A DNA stretch of 64,000 nt from Hepsetus odoe. Lineage: Eukaryota; Chordata; Actinopteri; Characiformes; Hepsetidae. The translations under genes were made by a program, and so were the position numbers. Shown piece by piece: positions 25,880-34,745 of the stretch (positions are counted from its first letter, which is position 1; each line of letters opens with the position of its first letter). The stretch is from positions 18,368,190 through 18,432,189 of the forward strand of contig CM029370.1 of NCBI GenBank assembly GCA_017165825.1, written 5' to 3'. The notes beneath the pieces are model-generated. The model was not told where the DNA came from and made no database searches. It was given only the letters and a program-made list of their open reading frames with translations.

Positions 25880-28800
25880 ATGTTCATTCATGGGGTAAAA
25901 TGTAGGTTTAAACCACTCTGTTTCCTGGCAACAGCAAGAAGACACTCGCAATAATACTAATTAAATAAAATGAGGGCAGAAGAGTCTGTCTTACCTAGCA
26001 ACAGCGATGAATATGGTAAGTCATTACAGACCTTTGTACCCTTTACAATATCTTTTCTTTTATATTATGTCCTACATGTTAGTCCTAAAAACATTGTATT
26101 CACTGAACTCTTAAGTTAATGTGAGCATTTACAGTAAGATATGGCTTCTATTCACTTAAAACTAAATCACGCAAACAAAATGTTGCTGACTTAACATTGC
26201 ACAAGGGCTGTGAATAAAAAAAACAGAAGTGAATACTGTGAATAAAAAGAACATTTGTGAACATTGTGAACAAAAAGAACATTTCCCAAAACTATTTATG
26301 AAGACTGCAGTGATAGAGTGATAATGAATGTTAGTGCTTATGCCCCACAAGTTGGTTGTGAGATGGAAGAGCAAGAAGAATTCTGGAGTGAGTTAGATCT
26401 ACCCAGGGGAGAAGGAGTGGTGATTGGTGCACATTTTAATGTTCATGTTGGTGAAGGGAACAGAGGTGATGAGGAGTGGATGGGTAGATATGGTGTCAAG
26501 GAGAGGAATGCTGAAGGTCAGATGGTTGTAGATTTTGTGAAAACGATGGAAATGGCTGTAGTTAATACTTATTTTAAGAAGAGGGAGGAGCACAGGGTGA
26601 CGTATAAGAGTGGAGGAAGATGCTCACAGGTAGATTATATCCTTTGCAGAAGGGAGACTGCAAAGTAGTGACAGGGGAGAGTGTAGCCAAACAGCATAGG
26701 ATGGTAGTCTGTAGCATGACCTACAGGATCAAGTGGTGGAAGCTCAAGAACAGGGACTGAAAGGTGGAATTCTGGCAGGAGTTAACACTGTCACTGAGGG
26801 GTGCTGATGAGCTACTGGATTGCTGGGAAACTACTGCAGAAGTGATAAGGCAGACAGCTAGAAGTGTACTTTGGTGTGACATCTGGAAGGAAGAAGGAGG
26901 ATAAGGAAAACTGGTGGTGGAACCCAGAAGTAGAGGTAAAGAAGAGAGTGCAGGCAGGTTGGAATGGGTGGAGAAGAGTGGCTGGAGTGATTTGTGACAG
27001 ACAGGTACCAGCTAGAGTAAAAGGGAAGGTTTAAAGGACAGTAGTGAGACCAGCTATGTTGTATAGGTTGGAGACGGTGGCATTGACAAAAAGACAGGAG
27101 GCGGAGCTGGAGGTGTCAGAGTTCAGGATACTGAGATTTTTGTTGGGTGTGACGAGGATGGACAGGATTATAAATGAGTATACTAGAGGGACAGCTCAGG
27201 TTAGGCGTTTTGAAGTTAGAGAAGCAAGGTTGCGTTGGTTTGCACATGTCCAGAGGAGACATGAGAATTATATTGGGAGGAGGATGTTAAAGATGCAGCT
27301 GCCAGGAAACAGGAAAAGAGGAAGATCAAAGATTAGGTTTATGGACATGGTGAGAGAGGACATGCAGGTTGTTGGCTTGAAGCAAGAAGATGCAGAGGAC
27401 CAGAAGAAATGGAGACAATTGATCCGCTGTGGCAACCCCTAAACGGGAGCAGCCAAAAAGCAGCCGGGAGCAGCCGAAAGAAGAAGAAGATTAATGAAAA
27501 TTGCATTCTCTTTCTTCAACATATATGCTATTTTTAGCAAAAAACGGTATCTTCTTTATGTTGGCTCAAGGTTTCATGATAAAAGTCACAAGACTTGGAA
27601 GCATGCCTTAGCTTTCATCCTAGCAACACTGGTGGTATCATGTGATCAGGGAAAATCTCGCTAGTTAATAAGGTGAAGTTAGAATCAGATATGACTAATA
27701 AGGGAATTTTAGGAGAGAGAATTTTGGGAGAGAATAGCCTTTAGCATAAATAAAGTGACTTTGAAAATATATAGTTAGAATCTATTTTGGAGATGCCCCC
27801 TTCAGCTAATTTAAATCTGCCCTCAGAGTAGCGGAGGGTACTGTCAGGGTTTGGAGGGTTTTGGTTGTTTTGGTTCACGGTAGAGGGCGCTCTGTTCTGA
27901 CTGAGCACACCTGAGCTCATGAAGCACAGGTGTGCTACATTGAGGCTGACTACTTAAGCCTCAATGAGCCAGAACAGAGCGCGGCTCATTTAATAGGCCA
28001 AGCCCTGTGTTAGAACTGGAAAAAGCCAGGAGGGAGACCAGTAAATTCACTGAGCTGCAAGATCACATCAGAGGTATGGGAAAAACATTTGAGAACCTGG
28101 ACTTCGTGAGATTCACCCTGCAGGTACATGGAGCAGGGTGTCACAGGGCCAAGAGTGACTCTTCTATGAACCATAAAGATTCTTCTATGTTTAGCTCTCT
28201 TTCAGACTCAGGCCAAGGCTTTCCAGTGAGTCGGACCATCCTTATGGGACCCCCGGGCGAATGATCCAGAGGAGGAGTGCTCAAGAATCTTTGTGGAAGC
28301 TAACAGTGATGACAATCCAACAGCCCAATCTGATGTGCCAGTGGAGGACCCACAGATACCAGAGGCTGAGGAATTAGTCAAACCCCCTCCTGCTCAGAGA
28401 GGAGTAACCCATGTTGCCGAGTGTGAAGTCAGTAAGAGCAAAGCACGAGTTATCATGCCACTCGGAGATGGAAGCACACAGTTACCCAGGCCTCCCAAAG
28501 GCCAGCAGTGCCAGAGGAGAGCAACAGCTTTTGCAGCAGCAGTGGAAGGATACCTTTCCTTTATTGCAGCCAGTGCACCCAAAAGAGTCTTCACGCCGGC
28601 TGTTCTTCCCCCAAACCTCATGCTAAATGCCCATGTGAATATCATCCCAGTTGGCCCAACCCTACGACTAAACGCCAATCTGCATCTGATTGTTCCAGAA
28701 GGGAATTGCACTTTACCAGCCACGCTAATTCCAGCTTACCATGCCAATAACACGTCCACTTCATCAGCCTTCTCAGAACTTGCAGCCTGTACGACATATA

Positions 28801-30090
28801 TGCATAAGGAACGAGAAATTCTGCACCTCATATCATGAAAGGGTGGACACAGAGAGCGAGGAGGCCAGGGACTTGAGGTGGAGCGCACACTGGGTAAGGG
28901 ACTCTTCCTCTTCTATCCACAGAGAATCTTGTGTATCTAGCTATTTTACAGACGCTGACAGGACAAGGCTTTCCAGCCGATCAGAAGATTCCTCCAGAGA
29001 CCCCAATATTGAGTCAAGGAATCGGGTGACGGAGGAGACACAGGAATACAAGAAGAACTTGTTTGAGAGAATATGGACTGAAGCTCTGGGGTACCCCTTG
29101 CCACCGCCAGCAGCCCGAGACATGACTGTGTCCCCCTTCCCGTATATTTGTTTGTTAATTTGACAATATGGACCTGACCCTGTACCCCATTAAAGGGGCT
29201 ATGTTTTTGTTGTTCTGGCTTGTCTCCCCTCCAGGTTCTGGCACTGGAGAAGCGCCTCCGGAGTTGCGCCCTTGAGAGGGGGGGTGATGTCAGGGTTTGG
29301 AGGGTTTTGGTTGTTTTGCTTCATGGTAGAGGGCGCTCTGTTCTGACTGAGCAAACCTGAGCTCATGAGGCACAGGTGTCCTACATTGAGGCTGACGACT
29401 TAAGCCTCAATGAGTCAGAACAGAGCGCTGCTCATTTAATAGGCCAAGCCCTGTGTTATGGGTGGTTTTGTTTCTGATGTATTCCAGTTTCGTGTCTGGT
29501 TTCATGTTTCGGTTAAATAAAAGTGCTTCAGGAATCTCTGGCTCGGCAATGACGTCCTTCCCGCTCCCCGCCACCGTGACAGGTACATGGATGTTCACAT
29601 TTGCCACAGAAAAATGCATCAGCATGGGGAACTGGAGTTTGCTGTGTGCTACTGAGTTAAAGGAGCTTATATGCTGCCTTTCTTGCTGGACATGTTGTGA
29701 TAGTTCCTGAAAGTGTGTGTGTGCTTTCTCATACATATTAAGTAGAAATTTAGCATCTCTGGTCTAATTGCTGATTTGTTTTAACAGAGTAACAATAAAA
29801 GGTAAACTAATTGTTAAGTATACTCTTGACATCTTTTAGTTATTTTTCTGATATCACATTTGAATATTGAAATAAACGAGAGAGCAGTTTTGGCTTCAAT
29901 AGTTGCAGGAATAGCATCTTAAAAGCTTTCTTACCTGCTCTGCATGCTCCTGCTCGTTGGGTGTTAACATGATGGCCACATCTTCTCGGCTTGGGGCAGC
30001 AGGTTTTTCACTCTTGGGGTCGGATTTGGGCTTGCGGCTGAAGAAGCTTAGGAAGCTGAAGGGCTGGGACTGCTGCTTGGGCCTCTTCAT
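12091..30090 (-). CDS. rnf19b-like: RNF19-family RBR E3 ubiquitin ligase (603 aa, nine coding exons)
   Basis: RNF19 proteins are membrane-anchored RING1-IBR-RING2 ligases that pass ubiquitin through a RING2 cysteine. Coding exons, 5' to 3': 30090-29935, 22786-22335, 20607-20402, 19959-19812, 17267-17105, 16496-16382, 14134-14003, 13571-13328, 12286-12091. All junctions are GT-AG, and the phases add to 1812 bases including TGA. RING1 spans about residues 110-157 (CPLC, CPHRAC, CPQC), the IBR about 204-250, and RING2 about 279-310 with probable catalytic Cys294. Two hydrophobic segments follow (about 346-372 and 396-428), then an acidic tail. The RING1 end, LRQYLRIEISESRV, matches the family closely. 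The protein is shorter than human RNF19A (838 aa) or RNF19B (732 aa), with an unrelated short N-terminus. Residue 296 is Arg where the family has His. It could be rnf19b or a third paralog. Confidence 0.9.
12520..12645 (+). mobile_element. SINE family B 3' fragment
   Basis: GGGCTGGCGACCTGTCCAGG, then TGAGCTGGGATGGACTCCAG and GGGCTAAGCGGCAGAAAATG, is the standard end of family B. It lies in rnf19-like intron 8. Confidence 0.7.
12826..13110 (+). mobile_element. SINE family B, nearly complete but diverged
   Basis: The order is TTGGTTCCCAGACAGGGAGG, CTGCATGTTC, a diverged middle, TTTCGCCCTGTGAGCACTGG and GGCTCCAGCACACCCCATGA. It ends next to the AGAT/TTGA microsatellite. Confidence 0.65.
13120..13250. 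repeat. Composite tetranucleotide array (AGAT)n then (TTGA)n then CAGA
   Basis: About 12 AGAT units to 13167, then about 11 TTGA/GATT units to 13212, then mixed CAGACAGG units. It lies in rnf19-like intron 8, about 80 bases from the exon 8 donor. Confidence 0.95.
13328..13571 (-). CDS. rnf19b-like: rnf19-like exon 8 (acidic tail)
   Basis: The 244-base exon encodes a low-complexity acidic stretch (SDSPDDGQADSVEQDDQSDD). The acceptor is CATGTAG and the donor GAG|GTGGGT. It has no clear counterpart in my memory of human RNF19A/B. The frame is fixed by both neighbours. Confidence 0.75.
14003..14134 (-). CDS. rnf19b-like: rnf19-like exon 7 (second membrane segment)
   Basis: It encodes AVGVPLMLTYVYGVVPMSLC, matching GVPIMLAYVYGVVPISLC of human RNF19. 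The acceptor TTTGCAG|CAG and the donor ACTT|GTGAGT are clear. Confidence 0.9.
15602..15885 (+). mobile_element. tRNA-derived SINE (family A), near complete
   Basis: Head GGCAGCGGTG, box-B-like GGGAGTTCGAACCCC, body TACCCTTGAGCAAGGTGCCG, then ATGGGTTAAATGCAGAGGTC and the tail GACAAGGGTTGTCACTTTCT. It lies in rnf19-like intron 6. Confidence 0.85.
16382..16496 (-). CDS. rnf19b-like: rnf19-like exon 6
   Basis: The 115-base exon reads VHSRCKKNNISGSKHYLTVA then SGVMTSVFVSPVIAATTV, matching the family block that runs from GRKIHNRYEG to SVIVSPVVAAVTV. It begins the second hydrophobic segment. It has no long open frame around it and was found from the flanking phases. Confidence 0.85.
17105..17267 (-). 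CDS. rnf19b-like: rnf19-like exon 5 (first membrane segment)
   Basis: It encodes SPSGCTFWGKKPWS, a hallmark RNF19 block, then the hydrophobic GAPVVISLIAGIAIPVIIVG segment. Acceptor TTCTCAG, donor AAG|GTAAAG. Confidence 0.92.
19023..19060 (+). mobile_element. Isolated Tc1-type terminal repeat
   Basis: ACTGTGCAAAAGTCATAGGC followed by CACCCTAATG resembles a Tc1 family end, related to but different from the 5956 element. No partner end was found. Confidence 0.4.
19422..19637 (+). mobile_element. tRNA-derived SINE (family A)
   Basis: GGGGCAGCAGTAGTGGTTAG, box-B-like GGCTTTGAATCCC, TACCCTTGAGCAAGGTACTG and TAAATGCAGAGGTTGTATTT are present in order. It lies in rnf19-like intron 4. Confidence 0.8.
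19812..19959 (-). CDS. rnf19b-like: rnf19-like exon 4 (catalytic RING2)
   Basis: It reads EEIKACPRCGAYIMKTNDG then SCNRMNCTVCACQFCWLC. The zinc ligands are in place, and the catalytic Cys of the family is the one in GSC (codon 19894-19892). The next-but-one residue is Arg (AGG, 19888-19886), where RNF19A/B and most RBR ligases have His. Confidence 0.92.
20402..20607 (-). CDS. rnf19b-like: rnf19-like exon 3 (IBR)
   Basis: It encodes YAVIAYGCAECPKLSCGREG and EFCYHCRQLWHPDQTCD, the in-between-RING zinc domain, then a short linker (TSGANDASTLYVFSEEPGG). The split codon at its start gives Ser where human RNF19 has Gly before YAVIA. Confidence 0.92.
22335..22786 (-). CDS. rnf19b-like: rnf19-like exon 2 (RING1)
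   Basis: The 452-base exon starts after TTTCTAG at 22787-22793. It has a Gly/Ser/Glu-rich leader, then VECPLCLL, CPHRACADCLRQYLRIEISE and WCPAPDC, all RNF19 hallmarks. Donor AG|GTTAAC. The exon is GC-rich compared with its introns. Confidence 0.93.
22990..23315 (+). mobile_element. SINE family B, reference copy
   Basis: The order is GTAGCACTGTCGCCTCACAG, GGGTTCGATTCCCAG (box B), GGAGTTTGCATGTTCTCCCC, GTGGGTTTCCTCTG, CCAAAGACATGCAC, CTGTCCAGGGTG, GCTGGGATAAGCTCCAGCAC. It resembles tRNA-derived V-SINEs. The class is from memory and the blocks are visible. Confidence 0.75.
23336..23551 (+). mobile_element. Tc1-type transposon left end, broken by another transposon
   Basis: CAGTATCTCACAAAAGTGAG, then TACACCCCTCACATTTTAGT and CAACACACAGCCATTAATGT, are the long terminal repeat of a Tc1 family widespread in fish. 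It stops at the edge of the MITE at 23552. No right end was found. Confidence 0.7.
23552..24068 (-). mobile_element. Tc1/mariner MITE-like element, copy 2 (inverted relative to copy 1)
   Basis: Terminal repeats with the core TTTTAGGCAGG and the outer CACTGTGCAAA lie at both ends with TA flanks. The remnant C-terminal transposase sequence is on the minus strand. It shares with the 5956-6510 copy the same junction between the AGTTCTTCT and GGCCCCCACAGAG blocks. Confidence 0.85.
24369..24482 (-). mobile_element. tRNA-derived SINE fragment (family A)
   Basis: GGGGTTCGAACCCACAATCT and CTAACCACTAGGCCACCGCT are the reverse complement of the family A head. Confidence 0.75.
25793..25880. repeat. TG/CA microsatellite
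   Basis: TG units run for about 88 bases, with short interruptions (GGGTGTGGGTGCATGCG). Confidence 0.95.
26300..27492 (+). mobile_element. RTE-like LINE with endonuclease part and 3' end
   Basis: The first half reads an apurinic-endonuclease-like segment (NVSAYAPQVGCEMEEQEEFW at 26330-26390, then a VDYILCRRE motif at about 26630-26655). The second half (27044-27442) reads the conserved C-terminal domain (RPAMLYRLETVALTKRQEAE, HVQRRHENYIGRRML). The reverse transcriptase core is missing between them, so the copy is dead. It ends with GGAGCAGCCGAAAG and a GAA tail. It lies in rnf19-like intron 1. Confidence 0.85.
27842..28013 (+). repeat. Left LTR, 3'-truncated
   Basis: Near-identical to the first 172 bases of the right LTR. 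It lacks the polyadenylation signal half. It carries the three-stem foldback at 27887-27982. Confidence 0.85.
28014..29287 (+). other. LTR element interior, unrecognised open frames
   Basis: An open frame at about 28293-28838 reads a Pro-rich, repetitive protein with NAHVNI and NANLHL repeats. A second ends at 29163 with YKKNLFERIWTEALGYPLPP. I do not recognise a family, and no DDE, RT or protease motif was seen. Coding function is unproven. Confidence 0.4.
29288..29581 (+). repeat. Right LTR, complete (294 bp)
   Basis: TG...CA ends, a three-stem foldback at about 29334-29428, and AATAAA at about 29516. This is the reference copy for the family. Confidence 0.88.
29935..30090 (-). CDS. rnf19b-like: rnf19-like exon 1 (start codon)
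   Basis: The start is ATG at 30090-30088 in the context TACCATGA. The exon encodes 52 residues, beginning MKRPKQQSQPFSFLSFF, then basic SRKPKSDPKSEKP and ending EQEHAEQ. Donor CAG|GTAAG. A strong acceptor (poly-T then CCAG) at about 30357 suggests the exon reaches 30356, with about 266 bases of 5' UTR. The N-terminus is unlike RNF19A or RNF19B. Confidence 0.8.
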
Positions 30091-30936
30091 GGTAGGAAGT
30101 GGGACAGTCCAGGCAAACCAGCATGAGCAAATCAGGTCCTATCAGTGTATGAATGAGTGTTTGGGACCTTTATGGTTTGCTGGTGGGAAGCAGTAGCATA
30201 GGCATTGATAGAGAGCGAAAAAGACAAATACTAGAGGATTCCCAGCTGGAAGTCATCATCACTTTCTCCATTTAGAAAGCTCCAGTTATTATTTCTTTCT
30301 TTCTGGACCTTTTCCCTTCTGTGTCTTCTGTTGTCAGTATTTCAAAAGAAATCACTCTGGAAAAAAAAAGATTAATTATTTTCTGTAGCCAACAATATGT
30401 AAACACCTCTTTATGAGTTTTGCAAAAAACCTTAGCTATCTCCCATTAAAATGAAGATAGAAGAAAAAGACATTGTGCATGCATATTGCTACAAACATTT
30501 GACTTATTACATCAGAACAAAGTTACAAAGCAACACTACAACCATGTGAAAGCGATAAAAAAGTAGGGCTAAACTGGAGAATATGATGATTTTATCATTA
30601 CTGTGAGCAATGATGTCATATTTCAAAGAACACTGTCTGAATGTCTAGAGGATATGAGCCCTTAAAGGGCACTTAATAATTGATTGTTGCAATACAATAA
30701 AAGCTTTCACTTTCACTTTAACTTCATGGTGTGTTCACTGGCTCTAGATCAACCAAGCAAGCTGGATATCACCATTCTCTGAACAAAGCCTCTTTAAAGT
30801 GCCCTCACAAACCATCAGCTGACCCCACTAAATCAGTGATGACTGGCCTGAGAAAAGGGCCATTTATATTGTGGGTGTGAATCATGGGTCATTACCAACG
30901 ACTCTACTTTTAAAAAGGACTACGAAAGGACTACGG

Positions 30937-31022
30937 ACTAGATGGATGGATGGACGGATGGATGGACGGACGGACAGATAGATAGATAGATGGATGGACA
31001 GATGCATGATGGATGGACAGAT
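30937..31022. repeat. TGGA/CGGA tetranucleotide array
   Basis: Degenerate GATGGATGGACGGA units, in rnf19-like intron DNA. Confidence 0.85.
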
Positions 31023-31272
31023 GAAAAAAAGTGAAAAAAGTGAAAGTGACAACCCTTGTCATTGCGAGGTCACAGCACTGCACACCATGAACCACAATGA
31101 AATTGGACCTCTGCTTTTAACCCATGGACAGCTATTGAAATCGCCCGGGGAGCAGTGACGGGGACGGTACCTTGCTCAGGGGTACCTCAGGGCAACCTAC
31201 TTTTGAGGGAATCGAACCCACAATCTTCCGATGCGGGGCAACTCCCTAACCACTAGGCCACCGCTGCCCCTA
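31023..31272 (-). mobile_element. tRNA-derived SINE (family A)
   Basis: The reverse complement of a full copy: tail AGTGAAAAAAGTGAAAGTGA, then AACCACAATGAAATTGGACC, GGTACCTTGCTCAGGGGTAC, GGGAATCGAACCCACAATCT and CTAACCACTAGGCCACCGCT. It is wedged between two tetranucleotide arrays. Confidence 0.88.
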
Positions 31273-31343
31273 TAGATGATAGATAGATGGATAGACGGAT
31301 GGACAGATGGATTGATGGATGGATGGACAGACGGGTGATGGAC

Positions 31344-31426
<83 letters not shown>

Positions 31427-31549
31427 CAGATAGACAGACAGTTAGATAGATAGATAGATAGATAGACAGATAGACAGACAGATAGATAGATAGATAAATA
31501 GATAGACAGACAGATAGATAGATAGACAGATAGATAGATAGATAGATAC

Positions 31550-31581
<32 letters not shown>

Positions 31582-31582
31582 C
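31273..31582. repeat. Long AGAT/AGAC array
   Basis: About 310 bases of AGAT with blocks of AGAC. The 140- and 93-codon open frames here (all Leu-Ser-Ile-Tyr repeats) are products of this array. Confidence 0.95.
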
Positions 31583-34238
31583 CCATCTGACTAAAGATTT
31601 TACACATTACACTTGCCACCTTATCTGAAATAGTAGATTACTTTTGCCACCTAGAGCCAAACATGTTTGTAAAAAATTATAATTTTATAAGAGAGACAAA
31701 CAAGTAACAATGCGGGTGATCCAAAGTGTTATAAAGAAGCCGGTGCTTTCAAATAATAATTTTATGTTTTTCCGCATAATGTTATAATTATAAATAAAAG
31801 CTAAATGACAAAAATAGAGATACCAGGTTTTATTACAGTGGCAGTATGTCACATTTACAAGCTGCTAGGCTAAATGCATTACATTTTTTGTCTTTGCCTG
31901 TCATGACAGAGTCATAGTCTTTGTAATTACACACTTGAAGGCACAACCGAGGCAAAATCACAGCCGCATAAGGACAAAGTCAGATAACAAGCGCTGGAAA
32001 GTCACTGCCTAATAACTAGCTCATTTTCCTGTCACACAAAACGCTACATTTTATTCCATTCACAAAACTCACGTTAGACACTTTTTAAAGTTCCAGCTCA
32101 TTCTGACTGCTAAGCGTATTATTTACTAGATTTATTAACTTCTATGACCGTGGCTAAACGAAAAAACATCTACCTCTTGATGGTAGATGTTTTAGAAATG
32201 GTTAAGGTACCTGATCAGAGGACACAAAAGACAATCTAAAATTAATAATTTTTTAACAGTTGTCCAGAAAGTTGGATGTGGAACAAAGCAGAAAGAGCAC
32301 TGTGAGTGGAGTAGTCTCTGCCACATTTTATGTGGGCAGTGGGTCGGGAGGACACAGTCAGCGAAAAAAAAAAAAAAAACAGGAATCATCCATGTTGAAA
32401 ACACAGCAGCTTAGTGGACTAGCTAGGCCATGTTTACACAAGCTGAGTGGACCAGTTCATTATAGAGAACTGAGAGAACTGAGAACCTGGGCCAAATGCA
32501 CCAAACAAAATCCTTCTGCATTCAGACCCACTTATGAGAATGTGAATCTACTTTGCAGAGCATGCTCACTACCATTCCTATCAAAACCTTGCATATACTT
32601 AGAAAATGCAATAGAGCCACAAATTACACTGGTCAAAGTGAATTCATTTTCCTAAACGGTAACATTACATTAAATTTCTTTTGTTAACATCTTCCTCCAA
32701 AGCAAAGACTCCTTGTTAGGGCCAAAGCTAGAAATGAAGACAGAAGCTGCAGGCAAACATTGCATCATTTGGCTGCCTAATGGTAAACCAGAGAGAGGCA
32801 TCCTGGGAATTCATGGAAATCACTGCGGGAGATAAGGTTTAAGTGCATCTTCAATATATCACATGATTTTCTTCTAACCATATTGCTCATAATCTTCACT
32901 GTCGATTACATAAGAGTTGTGCATTGAAAACATGAGGAAATAAAACTGCTGAATGAGGACAAAAGGGTTCAGATAAAGGAGTAAACAGTGAATTCCTAAT
33001 AGTTGATAGAAATCCCCCACACCGTGCTTTGACCCAAATCTGAACCCGAATCCAAGAATATTCTCAATCTTCCCACACCACAGCTATTTGTTTCAGAAAT
33101 GAGCTTTAAAATGACTATACAGTGCACACGACAACATATTAAAACCATCCTCATTATATTCTCATTCCTCCGATAATATGATGAAGCTGTAACATTTCCA
33201 AAGCATAACTGAAAAAATCTATTGAAATCAACTGAAAAACATCACATTCATCATAGTATATCAGGTATATATATCATAGGATATCAGGTATATAGGATCC
33301 ATATCCTACCTGTAAATACGTTTATTGTTAAACCCCTTATGCTGAGGCAAGTCTAATCAAAGATTACATTTAACTGGAAGAAAATGTCCTGCCAAGGATT
33401 AACTTCTACCGAATTGCCTACAACCACATTAACATAAGTGGTGAAGACTATAGAAAATATCCAGACAGCACCATTCAAGGGTTTAATGGCTGCTTCCCTT
33501 AGAGAAACTAGCTCAGATGTCATTTAGAAGCCTTCAAAGAGGTACATTCTGGAGTTAAAAGCATCTTATAGCCCTAATCAACAAGGACATTATTATGTCA
33601 TATATATTTTCATCAAAAGCACTGCATGGCTGGCTCAGAAATGTGATAAACAGAAGGACAGAGATATTATAGCCTGTACGTCAAGTATAATCATATTTAT
33701 TTTGGTGCTCACGTTATTTGATCATCAGAACCACAGAGTTTCACCATTACTGACATCACTTTATACTCAATCGCCAGGCCAAAAACACCCCCAATAACTC
33801 ATTCTTGCCTAAAAAGTCCAAAACCCTTATTGTACTGAGTGCAGGCCAGTTAATAAGACACAGTGGCCCTCTAGGAGATACCCTCTTAGCAACAGGCATC
33901 CATTACAAGTCAAAGCAACTATTGCGGAGGTGAATTTGGGAAAAAAAAACACCTTTTACAAGCCTGATTTTGTGGGAGATTCTCTAAATTCTTCAAAAAT
34001 GGATTCTCTACAGCTTCCCAAAAGGCATAAAACAACAGTGAAATCTAAGACTGAGCAGGCAATTAAAGATAACAATATTAAGGAGTGTTTCAGCCCTGTG
34101 ATGTCTTTGGAATACAGGGCAGCCAATCAGAAAAGAGATCATTCACATATTGCAATTTCAGAAACATTCATTTTGATTCTAAGAAGTAAACATGATTTGG
34201 AAAATGATCATGAAAGAGTAATAAAATAATGCTGAATT
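31583..34238. other. rnf19-like 5' intron, no gene seen
   Basis: AT-rich sequence. The open frames at 32260-32655 and 33930-34229 show no family and no splice context. One perfect 12-bp hairpin occurs at 32163-32193. Confidence 0.5.
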
Positions 34239-34239
34239 A

Positions 34240-34745
34240 TCTTCTTCTTTTGGCTGCTCCCGTTTAGAGGTCGCTACATCAGATCATCCGTTTCCATTTC
34301 TTCCGGTCCTCTGCATCTTCCTCCTGCAAGCCGACCACCTGCAGGTCCTCTCTCACCACGTCCATAAACCGCTTCTCTGATCTTCCTCTTCCCTCTTTCC
34401 TGGCAGCTCCGTTTTAAACATCCTCCTCCCAATTAAACCCTCGTCTCTCCTCTGGACGTGTCCAAACCAACGAAACCTTGTTTCTCTAACTTTGTCTCCA
34501 AAACATCTAACCTGAGCTATCCCTCTGATATAATCATTTTTAACTTCTCCTTTGGCCAACAGTAGCCCAATTTCGACCTGCACCCTGTAGGCTAACAGCA
34601 CTGGTGGTGGTTGTTGTTAACCCGGGCCTCGACCGGTCCGGTAAGAAAATCTGTTTTTCTTGGTCGACATACAGATTTGGCAAAAGTTTTATACCGGATG
34701 CCCTTCGTGACTTAAGCCTCCCCATTTATCCGGGCTTGGATAGAT
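34240..34745 (-). mobile_element. RTE-like LINE, both ends joined by a large internal deletion
   Basis: On the minus strand it runs from the family 5' end (CCAAGCCCGGATAAATGGGG-like, about 34745) through GTGCTGTTAGCC to about 34555. It then jumps to the last-domain block and the 3' end (GGGAGCAGCCAAAAG at about 34250). The reverse transcriptase is missing. Confidence 0.8.

Larger units (their letters stand above)
27837..29586 (+). mobile_element. Short LTR retroelement with 5-bp target-site duplication
   Basis: Two direct repeats begin TGTCAGGGTTTGGAGGG (27842 and 29288). The right LTR (29288-29581) ends CACCGTGACA, giving TG...CA ends, and contains AATAAA. The left LTR is cut after about 172 bases (to about 28013). 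GGTAC flanks the whole unit at 27837-27841 and 29582-29586. A purine tract, GAGAGGGGGGGTGA, lies just before the right LTR. The inside (28014-29287) has open stretches of 85, 181 and 140 codons that I do not recognise as gag, protease or polymerase, so it is probably non-autonomous or decayed. Confidence 0.85.

Noticed and set aside
30937..31582. CRISPR-like regular repeats
   Set aside because: The repeats are tetranucleotides with no unique spacers, and this is a vertebrate genome.
31197..31619. 140-codon open frame
   Set aside because: It translates an AGAT/AGAC microsatellite plus a SINE edge.
33930..34229. 99-codon plus-strand frame
   Set aside because: No family, no splice sites in support. 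AT-rich intron.
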